Below, piece after piece: positions 23,701 through 35,700 of a stretch of 64,000 bases of DNA (position 1 is its first letter; every line of letters begins with the position of its first letter). The stretch spans positions 1,488,001-1,552,000 of the forward strand of contig JBAJFG010000445.1 in NCBI GenBank assembly GCA_037903475.1. The letters run 5' to 3'. The position numbers were made by a program, and so were the translations under genes. The DNA comes from Ancylostoma caninum. Lineage: Eukaryota; Nematoda; Chromadorea; Rhabditida; Ancylostomatidae. The notes below the pieces were generated by a model. The model was not told the DNA's origin. It worked only from the letters and a program-made list of their open reading frames with translations, and did not search any database.

Positions 23701-26700
23701 GGTTTGAGCATAGTTATCCAGCATTTTTCTGTGCTTATTTTCGCAAAATAAAAGTGAAGCAATGTCTATTTTCTCCTAATGAAGAGACGTTTCACAAATT
23801 TCACTTAATGAAAATATATTATCCATTTCCGTTACATTATGCTCTACAACTTGGACAGATTATGGGGCGAAAGTTTGACCTCCTAGAAAGCTGGCCTCAA
23901 AATCGACGTTGACGTTTCTCAGTTCACCCTCACTTAACACTAAAAGGCTAAATAGAATGCGGAAATTTTCTGGATGAATTTGACACAAATCGGGCGTTTA
24001 CTAGGAAAATACGGAGGAGCCCCGACATGCTGAAATTTTCCGAAGAGAAAAAAACTCGATAATTGTGCACTAGGCTAACATACCGTTGACAAAAGCTCTT
24101 TCAGTCTGATTTGAACTTATTTACACAGATGATCCACATTGTTCACTTTAATTCAGATTTATTTACACAGACATTATTACGCGCAGCGTTCCATAATCAA
24201 AAAATAAGCACACACGTCGTACGTACATCTATTGCGAACGTGTCGTAAAATACCCTTAGCAAAAACTGACGAATTAGCCCCAAAAGCATTTCTGTCCAGA
24301 AAACTGAAATGAATTGGGGGTGTGTATGATCTTAAAGGCAAGGTCCGGTCAAAATCCTGCCCACCCAGGTTTTTTGCTCTATGGAGTCCAATCCATATGT
24401 GTAACACGTATCTCAAGTTTGAGACCTTGGTATAAGCTCTATCGCTAGATATGGGAGAAAACGTCCGAGGATTACGGTAGCCGCAGGAAAACGCGCTCCA
24501 ACCGACAAAGGCTGCACGCGTTTATACTGGACAACGATGGACGCTCAGGTATATACAGCCTAAGGAGCACTTCGTGAAACCGTCTCATCCCATCAAACGG
24601 ACTACCGTTCCTTTGAATTTGAATTTTTTCCTACGACGCCACAATGGACAGCATGTGGGGCGCGCCGTATAACGTCATTTGAAAGCACGGACGCCGCAAA
24701 CCCGCAAACACTGTGCCGAAATTGGTCGATGGAAAGCGTCTGTTATGGGACCTTTTCAGGGATTTTTCTACAGTTTCGTCCAGGGCGTCGCCGTGAGCTT
24801 CGAATCCAATAGCAATTCGGGAGAAGGAATTTTGCCCGGACCTTGCCTTTAAGTATAAATGGGGTGTGCCAAGTGGCCCTGGTTGGAACATTGATCGAAT
24901 GCGCCAATCACAGTGGCCTGGTACCGCCCCATTTTTCCTCACGATGATACCCACGCCTGCTCAATAAAACTGCCAAAATGCGCTAGCAAAGGCTGCTGCA
25001 TGCCTGAGCGGCAAATTACTTTAATATGGGAAATTCTAGAAAGCACTCAAAAGCAGAACATCTAGGTACAAAATTAGTGGATAAGCATTCAAAGTAGCAA
25101 CGCTCCAAATACGTATGAGCTTTAAGGATGGAAAAGAACTCCCGGGATATGAAAAGTCCTCAAAACTATGGAATTCAAAATTAGTAAGAAGTCATGACCT
25201 AAAAAGTACAAAACGTCGCTCAGCCTCAAAGCACGCCGCAAACCACCAACCATTTCTGTGGCTTCGAAAGCACTAGCTGAGGCCACGAGCAGCGAAATGA
25301 CTATCCATAGGTACTTACCCCTTAACGGATTCTTTGTTCAACTAAACGCAGTACAACCCTAACAATAAAAAAAAAACTAGCGGCAACAACTACGGAAGCT
25401 CTGATTTGATTTAACGCCTCGCTGATTTTCTGTTTGTCTAGGCAAACCCATGAGCAAATTAGGGTTCAGAGAAAAAAAAAACCAAAGCGAAACAAAACAG
25501 CAGCAGCTTCTTGAACCTAGTAAAAATTTGTATGCCACACCGCCATTCGTAGTAAGAGCCACAAGCATAGCCAATCATACAATTATACAAAGTGACAAAA
25601 TGCAAATTTTGTTATGGAAAATAGACAAACAAGCATATAATGGAAAAGAAAACGCATTGCACACTGGACACAAAGTGATCACAACATTGAAAGGCATCCG
25701 CAACAACATCACAGTACAACACACCTGGATACAACGCTACGCCACACAGTACAGTACTATTGGAACGAAATGTGAACTGTGAGCGAACAATACGGGCGGG
25801 ACTAGTATGTACTTCTCACTGAACTCTACAGGGTACCCCAGACAGAATACGCAGAAGGTGAATAAATAATCGTTGAGGAATATATGTAGTAACTGCATCG
25901 AGGATATGTCTCCGGAGCGACACTTAACAAAAGACCCGTACGTCTCATTGGACGCTGCTCATCTGCGCTCGCACAGAGTTCGCAGAGGAATCATCGGACG
26001 ACGACCTCACGGCATGAGGTTGCTGCGAGTTGCTGTCCACCGTCACTTTGGGGGTGGACGAGTTCGCGGTCGCCACCCAAATTATGATGCCAAGGATAAC
26101 CAGTAACAGAATCACAATCACTGTTATTATTATGCAGATCTTTTTCTGAAATATGTCGCATTTAACCTCATCTGCCCAATGACCGTTATTTCAAGCCTCC
26201 ACTAGCAAATTCGCTCAATAGAACCCAAAAACCCAAATGTACCTAAGCCGCTAAGGAACCCGAAACTTCTAGAAAAGTAGCCTCATGCAAAACAGGACAG
26301 AGACGGAAAGAAGGAGAGACAAAGAGAGGCAATAGACTACCAACTTTCTGCAAGGCCTGATCCCTTGAAAGCAATGCTGAGAGCCAGCGGTGAGGCAACA
26401 ATCGCTCAAACACACTTTCACCCTTTCACCACCCGAGAAGCAGAGCAAGTGCTAGGAAAGAAGAACCACCTTCCCGATAGGAAAAAATTATACTAAATAC
26501 GTAAGTCGGACGCAAGATAGACGCATTCACCTATTTGCAAGAATTTCCATTGATACCTGCCAAGGCAGTATGGAACCAGGAATGAAAATACCGCACAACC
26601 TTGGCAAAAAAGCCGCAAAATAGCAAACGCGTGCGTATCACCTGCGTGAGAGCTGCGTCAGGGCCACGAAGGTGCTATCCTTCATCATTTAGACACACGC

Positions 26701-29700
26701 GGGTCGAACACAAGCATCTACATAGTATGAACTCCCCTATTCTCCTCTAACTTTCGACGAAAGCAAACGGACGTTATCCCAACGTGCAGTTCAAAGCGCA
26801 ACTCAATAAGATTATCCTTGCCAATCCCCGGCCCAATAAGAATTCTATTTCCTTGCAAACGAATAGCTTTCACCTTGGTCATAAAAAGAAAAGCCTGCCG
26901 TCGCAAGACGAGCCATTATCAATTACTTCGGCTAGCCTTCAAGGACTTTTTGACCCACCTAATTACTAAGAGAAACAAGTGCACAAAAGAAGAACTCCTT
27001 TTCTGTTTCTAGCTGGGTGAAGCTTTCCACGATTCCAAGGGATATTCATCCAAAGGGTTACCGAAATGATTAGGGAAGAAATGATCTGAGGCCGCATGCA
27101 TCCTCGGAGTTACACAGGATAAGTGTGTTAACAGCCCACCAATTTACCTATCATTATCAGGGGCTTCATCATAGCTACCCTAGCTAATCTCAATGATGCA
27201 TCCAGGCTCTGCTGCTAACAAAGCCCAACACCGATTTCAGACCAAACCACCAAGTTTCTCAGACGGCAACGACAACTATACCAGCTGGTAGAGGAATCCC
27301 CCACATCCAGTGTTTTTCGCCGCATATTCCTTTTATGGGTCTGTTTACTACGCCTATATGCCTCAGTCAAAGGCAGCGCTAACAATGGGCGAAGTCACTG
27401 GAGCCGTTTCCCGCCAGGGAATATCATGAACTCGCTTCGTTACAAAAATCTCAATTACAGCATCAAAAATGCGTTAGGACAAGAAATCTAGCATGGTTGA
27501 GGGACTTGTGCAGTACCATCGGTGAATTTTGGCGGAAATAAGAAGGCTCCGTCTATAACAGGCATATATTTATGGGATCAACGTCTCAAACTCTACAAGA
27601 TGGCGTCAAAAGAGCTGCTTCAAGTTTGCAAAAGTGTCCCTTCGAAACGCTAGCCCGCTGATAATAGCAATCTCCAAGGAATACTAGATACGATCATATT
27701 TTGGCTCATCATTTTAGGAGCAATAGAATGAACAGTTCTATTTTCCAAATTTTCAGTGAAACTGTGGCTTTTTCAAAAATAGCCTCCTCCATCTTGAATG
27801 ATTTTAACAATCCTTAATGCTAGCATTTGCGCAAATGAAACAGCTGCTTCGACGCGATATTGTGATTACTTCTCTTTTTTAAGCAATGTTACAGCAAAAT
27901 ACTGTGAAAAAGACATCATTTTCTGGGGCTTACCGACGGTATCACAAGCACGTAACGCTAAAGGTACATTTATAGTGCATCGGAGTCCGATCCGGTCGGA
28001 TAAGAAAAGGTAAGTATCGATACTTATCCGTATCTATCCGACGAGGATCGATATGTATCTTTTCCTTATGCGACCGGATCGGACTCCGATGCATTATAAA
28101 TGTAGCTTAAGTAGTACAAGCGTAAGCAGATGTTAGAGCTGAATATTCGGGCTCTGCAGCGTGAAAGCTGTTAGATCACATACATGGTCACGTCACACTC
28201 ACCATACTATTCTTACAAGTCCTCAAGAAACCCAATGGATTGAAAATGGCATTTCTTCCTAATGATAGCTTAATTCGGAGATTTTTTCTGTATCAAAACC
28301 TCAAGAACTGAGGTAAACAATGCCTTTAAGGCCCGTATAGTGGCGGGCGCACTGGCAATGAAGACTATGTAGTGTACATAGAATGGAATAGAAAAGTGCG
28401 AGCAAAGATTGAATAGTTCTATTTGTATAGATGAACGGTGTCTAGTCAATCAAGTCAACAACGTTTAATAGAACACGGAAATTAGGAAATATTTCCTGAA
28501 AAAGCGCGTGGGATGAGGTAAAGTAGCGCACTAAAACGGTAACAGCCGCACGAACATTGAAAAGATATACTTCGAATGATGGACTCCGACGCAATTTATC
28601 TGTAGTAGATGATGACAGCTAAAAACAGCTCAAATTCATTTTTCAAAGCCATCATCGTCTCAGAAATCGTGTGAAGCCATGTACTTAGTTTTTGCTTCAG
28701 ACTCTCTCCTAGGCACAGGGTGGCATTACCTCCCGTGTCCCATGCCAGCAGCGTCAATCTCGATGTGCACGTATCCGGAAGCTCCAGCTACCTTCGCTCG
28801 AGAGCGTGAGGAGACATGAGCAGACCAAGGAAGTTCCATGGTGGAGGTAAAGACAACGCGCACAACTTCTACTTCCTTTCAGAAGACGAGCTGTAGGCTT
28901 ACAGACACACAAAATGAAGACGCCAGCAGTCGCTGATGCCGCCCGCTCACCCCCCCCCCCCCCACTGAGCTCCCTGGCAAGAACTGACTTCATGCTCGCG
29001 AATACGTGTTCTCGCAAATGCAATAGAGCCGTGCAATTCGCAGTGCATCCACAGAACGTCGCCGAGCTGACAGCACGACGCCTGCGCATTATTGGCCAAG
29101 AGACATGCATAGCGACGAGGCACACCACCACCAGTGCAAAATGGCAACATCCGACAAGCACCTACCACACAACTACGGAAGTCTCACCACACAACGATCT
29201 CCCAAATGCTCGTGCATACAACTCACCCGTCGTGCCTTGCTCTGATACTGGACGGCTTTTTTCGTGTCGGCTACGGCTCGATCCACGAACTCCTTGGCGT
29301 GTTCAACGTTGTACTCGATTCGATCTACCATTTCTCCCTGGAACAGAGTCATTCAACTAACACCGCTCAACAAACTTTAAAAGTAACTTGACCACCTTCC
29401 AAGCACGAAATTCACCAATTTCGCAAAATTCATATCGCAATATTTCACTGCCACACTAATGAAACAGTCCTTTCCTATTTCTTTCGTGCAATATTGTTCT
29501 CAAAATTCTTAACTATTTTCTGGTCTTCATTTTCATAACAAGTTTTCTTTGAGTTTAGGAAATTTTCCACCCCTTCAATTATTTATGTAGGAGTTCATCT
29601 AGATCTGCTGCCTGTAAGTCTCCTTTTCCTCACTGTCTCTAGCCACCCTGCAAGCAATAAATGAAATGAAGAATTCTTTTCGCATGAATTGCTTGTTGTT

Positions 29701-32700
29701 AGGGCATCTCGATACAAAAAAAAAACTGTTCCGAGCCCGTACGTCCTATCTCCTTCAGGTTTTTTTTCTCTTCCTTTTTTTATAAGAGAGAGTGAATGTG
29801 CTTTGGTAGAAACTGCGAGAGTACAAAACATTTACTTCATAAGAAGCTCATCGAGAAAGGAAACAATAAGTAAGCACCACTCACTAACGAGAGCATTCAT
29901 TTTCCTTCCAACTAGCCAAGAAGCAACAAAAAAATGGCCATTAACCAAAATTTGTACTAAGGCGTACCTTCACCTGTTCATGGTTACATCTAATTCTGGG
30001 ATGATTTTAATCAAGCCAAGCATACAAATTACTTTACCAAATTCTTGACTACCCACACCTTTCTCTAGTTCTTCAGAACTAAGACGAAATGGCCCACAAC
30101 ATATCATACAGTTCATTACTAATCTTGCCAAATCTGAAACAATGTCCCATTAGAAACGTCATCTAGTAACGCTTGGATTCGAGTTTCAAATCGTCCAACA
30201 TGTTTTATCCCGAAGGACGAATAAAATGCAACACAATATCCACTTCAATGAAACCGCAGAAGGAACGGAGATCCTTGTCAACAAATGGAAATTCGCAAAG
30301 GCACTGGGAGGGAAAAATGCACACCATTTTTCTCTCCCAGTGCCTTTGCAAATTTTATCGACTTTCCAGGCAAATAATTCTATCAAAAAAAAAGAAAAAA
30401 CTGTATCGATTTTGGAGAACAAACTTCCACTAAATGAGAAGCTAATGCAAAAATCCAAAGTGTGAAGATAATCCAGTATCACGCCCATTTCTTTGATGAT
30501 TTCGAAGCTATGAGCATGATATAAAAATTTTGATGAGGAAAATTCAGTATAAATATAATAGTATAGTCCCGGTTCCTCAAATATCTTCAGACATGAGGTG
30601 AACTAAGAATACGGATCCTTTCATCTAGGATACATAGTCCATTTCTCAGGAATTGATCACTGTTCCGTTAACCATAATTTCAGGAGTCCTTTTGGTCAGG
30701 AAGTACGTATAACGAAACCAAGTATCTAATCAAGGAAAAAAAAAACACCTCGGAAACCAAACTAAAACGAGAAGACTGCCGGAAAGCCTATCGCATATTG
30801 AAAGCAATAAGTCCAAAACGTGCGTTCCTACACAACAATTTAAAGCCTGCTAGGCAACACCTTACCTGCCCGGCGGCGTTGAACAAATGCTTAATAAGAA
30901 CGTTTTGAAAAAATTCAAGGACATACCTATTCATTTATGCACGCATTTGTTCAACTAAGCTCAAGTATATAAAAAAAGATTATCTGAGAACAGAGCAAGC
31001 CGGTTAATAGTACAAAAATTTAAAAAGTAGGTCCAATCTATGGCAAATTTTCAGGCCATTTGGGCTTATTCGTGAGCAATTCGCCCAAATTGTCTTTATC
31101 TGAATAACGATCTGCCTTAGATGGATCTCTCAGGACTATCTCGTGCACTAAAGAAAACATACAACGTACAAATGTGTAGGTTGAAGGGCATAAATCTCGT
31201 TCCAAGCACTAATGACCCTCGACATCGCAAGTTCGGGATACCACAGGGAAGCAAAAAATCGCCTGATGTCATGCGAAGGCATGCACTCAAGCCGCGGCTA
31301 CGTCACAGTTTCCGAGCCATCCAGCCTTGCAAAGAGTTGACTCCAAACACAATAACCTTTGCAGGGTGCGGAAGTGGTTATCAGCGCGAGGGACGGAACT
31401 GGGTTACCGGCAAATTGAAAACGAAAAACCATTACACCAAACAAAAGAACACATTATTTAGCCATTTAATAGCGTCGCAAAATTAAATCGGGGATGTATG
31501 CAGCGGATATTCAAGCATATGTTAGGTAATAAAATTTGTTTTTATTAAGCAAAAAAATATTCTGCCACTGACACAGTCCACCAGGTATAAAAGAGACTAA
31601 TTGAACTGAATGGAGTTGCTGTACAATGGCGGTTTCCCAATAAAGATGTCTCATGAATGAATTTTCGCCGAAAAATCGAAAATACGTACTGCTTTTGCTG
31701 GCGCTGCTTGCTCGAAACTAAACCCAGTTTTACCTTTGAAAACATGCACCTTTCCGAGATAGTGAATCAAAGCGGCTATGCATTTACGTAAAGCCTCAAA
31801 AAACCGTGCAAAGCATATAGGCAACGATAAATTACAAGGCTCTCCAATCAAACACCCTCTGTTCACGCTTCGGAACACCTCATTAGATCTCAAATAAATG
31901 ATGCCTGCAGAACGGACAAAAATAAGCGTTGTGAAGATGATGGATATACCACATAAAATTCCGGAAGTGTGTCAATCCCATAAAAGGCAGGCATAAACGA
32001 TTAGACACTGGGATTTGCTCTCGTTAATCATTCGGGGTGGGGAATATTAACACCTCAACTGTTTTGAAATGTCCATTAAAATCGAGAATGCCTACAATAG
32101 ATGTGCGAATGTCATACTTCTTAAGGAGTGTACCAATACGTGTTAGATTGTTCAGAAAAGGCTGTGGTCTTGTTGTGTTGCTAGTGAGGTTCGCCGAGGA
32201 TGCTCTACGATAGCTGCTGAACGGAGAGCAGGCAGTGGACGCCTAGTTAGAGTGGCTTCGGTTTCCACCGTTTCTATACAGGAAAGGAGCCGAGAATGGT
32301 GGAAGATTCCTTCCTCCACAACAAAAACCGGCTTCACTTTCGTCTTCAGTAGTAACAACAGCGGATATAATACGCTGCCCCGTACATCGTACAACCACGG
32401 CCTGACTTTTTGCTACTTTCACCTTTTCCAAGCCCTCACCAATCATCCGCGCGGAGAGAGCTTCCGGGACCTAGATGATTTTGCATTGACGCTGGTCGCC
32501 TTCTTGGAGGCACGGCCTCAGGACTTTCGGGATAGAGCCACCCCGGAGCTTTCAGGGAGATGGAAAAAGATCATTCATTGATAGTAATGGTAATCACATT
32601 GTAGACCAGACACTAACGATTGAAGTTTTGAAAAAATGTGGAATGAAAAATCAAACATCAAACAAACTGCCCGCTATTTTCTGGATATCCGAATTGTTGG

Positions 32701-35700
32701 TTCTAAGTGCTATTAACGATTCAAACTTTGCCTCTACGTTCTACAAACTCATAAGCGGGGCCCCCACGAGCTAGTGCCCAAGTCAGCTGAGGGACATCGC
32801 CCACGGGCTGAAATCCTCTCCTGCGAATGACATGAATTATGGAGCAATAGCTCTCAATTAGCTCTTGACGGCGCAGAAAACTCGGCCATGGAGTTGTTTT
32901 TCTGCACGTGAGCCCTGGCAAATCCACGTCACGGCCGTTCGGAATTCGGGGGCCCGGCGAGGCGTGCTTGGTCGGTCCAGGCCAGCGGCGACTTCCCTTG
33001 TTACGGCGCGCTTTGGCGTGTCATTGTTCTAGCAATGCATTCATCGCTCTGCCACTGCCGAATCGATGCCCACGCGCGCTCTCCGTAGCTCTTTGCCTCA
33101 CGCACATCCGCCGGCGATTTCTAAGATAATCCGGAAAATGATGGATGTGGCAGAAACCACCCACACCTTAATGCATAACTAGTCAACACGAATCGTGACC
33201 ACAGAAAATCCCTCGGATCTCTGATAGCGTCATTTAACAGGCCATCCATCGAAAACATCGCAAAAGAGACGCTACGATGAGGCAATCACAAACAATCTAG
33301 GCAATTCGTCACGTAAAGCCCCGTTCGGCAATGGAATCCCTGCTGGAAGCAGTCTCACTAGAATACTAAGCGATACTGGCTCAAAACTTCCCACAGTTAT
33401 GAATGTGGGCGTCGTAACTAATGAGCAATCGGGAGGAAATAAATTAAAATCGTCTGCGAAACACATATTTGCTCGTGGTGCAATGCATTGGTGCCAGAAA
33501 AACTCACAAAATGAATTATGGCAAACTGTGGGAAGGGGGGGGGGGGTACAAATGCTTTATTCCGGTCACGAAAGGGAACATGTCAGTTTGCCTGAGGGCT
33601 ACGTAGGACTAGTGTTGTTGAGAGGAATGACGTATCTAATTCCAGGATCCTAGGAAATCGAGGAAGCCCCTCTATCAAGTAGAGTCACATCCAAGCCATT
33701 TCTAGTAAGCACTTACAGAGCAGTTTCCTAGAATATTTAGAGTTATAGCGAGGATAATTTATTTAAAAATTAGGAAGTAAAAGTATAAACACCAACACAA
33801 GGCATTAACTCTAAGAAAAATCAGGTATAGATGAATAGAGGTGCATTATAAGAAAAGCATAGACGAGGGAATCGTCGGTACTGCGAATAAACAAGTTGCT
33901 AATTGACTATTTTTGAAGCTTTTCGCTTTTTTTTCTTTCGGTTCCCCTATGGAGTTCCTTTCAACTTAGGGACACTGCGCACAAAATTGAACTTTTAGAA
34001 GTAAACACACCATCATGAACTCATGAACCTCATAAACGTGCTATAAATGGAACCTCATCCATCCCAAACGCAAATCCTTACACGTGGTAGATTTAGCCGA
34101 TCCATCGCGGTGCGTATTTCATTTTGGTCAACGATACATTCATGAAAAACCCCAGACAGAGCAATAATTGCGCTGGTTGGATGCAGGCTCCTCAATGAAG
34201 GCTGTGTTGTGCGATGACATCACACCAACGAACGTCATCGCACAACAACGATGAGAAAAAACCAGAGCATTTCCTCCGAAAACTTGCATCGTCAGGATTC
34301 TGCCATAGTGCTGATTCGTGCTCGATCACCAGTTCACGAGCACTTTAGTACGAAAACAAAATCCAATTGAAACCACATAATACGCCCCCGCACTCGATGA
34401 GAATGTCTGTCGGTATTGTCAGATATTTCATCCCGTGGTTAGGCAATACAGTGAACATTAAAAATCACTAAAATACAAGAATACTGGTTATGAAGGGAAC
34501 AATTTATGATATTACATTTTCTCCACAGCAGAGAAGCGGAAGAACAAAGCATTGAAGGCTTCAGAAAAAAAAAAGAATTTTTTGCCTGTGCTTTTTCTAG
34601 GAATAGGTGTAGAATTTCCTCCATATAGGAGCAGCAAATAAAAGAACAGACTCAGCCTTCTCACGCCCACAGATAGAGTGCCAGAAAGACATGAAACATG
34701 AAAAATGGTTTAAAAAAATCCGCTGAAGACAAAAAAGACAAGGAGAACAAAAAAAATAATGTGAAAGACATAATAATCGGAATGTTGCTTTTTCTGCATC
34801 AGATCATTACTTTCAGCATGAACAATGGCATCCAGGTAAAGTATCCCTTACAATGGTAACAAAGGAGCAATTTTGCACTCCCATCAAGTTTTTCTAATCA
34901 TTTCAAATTCGTTTCCTTTTCATTATCAAAAGCCACTTGTAGATCACTTAATATTGTGAAGAGGGGAAAAATTTCTTAAAATTACCTTGTATTCCTTCTG
35001 AAGAACTGAAACATCAATAGCTACGCTATTAATTCGATATGACAGGCTGAACCACTGTTTCATAAACGTTGAACATCATTTTAACGAATCCAGTCACGCA
35101 CATGACAAACATAAGGGCAATTTATACTAGATGCGTGAGTTTGGCGCGCGTGCGTCTATATGATGAAGGATAGGGAAAGTCGCGTTGCTGATGCAGCTCT
35201 GACGGACCCGTTTACGGCCTCGCGGTGATTACAAGCTGTTTACAATGGAATGTGTATGCCGCTTTGACCAATCTTCATTGGGAATTCTTTGCAAATTAAC
35301 GCTTCTGACGCGCGACTGACGCATGCAGCTAGCACAAATTGCATTATATATAAACGTATCGCTTAGATTCAAGTGATAATATTACTATATGTTTAAATCC
35401 CCTTGGAATATAATACATATAAATGGCGAATCTGAGCAGTCGTAATAACACAAACCAAATCAGCAGTCTGAACTATCAACACTAATACTTATAACAGTAT
35501 AGATTAATATTTCTTGCTGCACCACACTAAGTAGTCCTGTACTGCACTAAGGCATGACCCTTACTAATAAATAACTATCCACGTAATCGTAGCGCTGCGC
35601 CAAACCAACCCACATAAAATCGCTCGACGTCATGCATGTCGAAATTCCCGCTCAGGACGAAGGACGCAGAAGAATCAAATTGATAACCTGGGGCAGCATG

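Noticed and set aside
31121..31486. 121-codon plus frame in the syntaxin intron
   Set aside because: Lysine-rich and without domain, splice sites or repeat identity.
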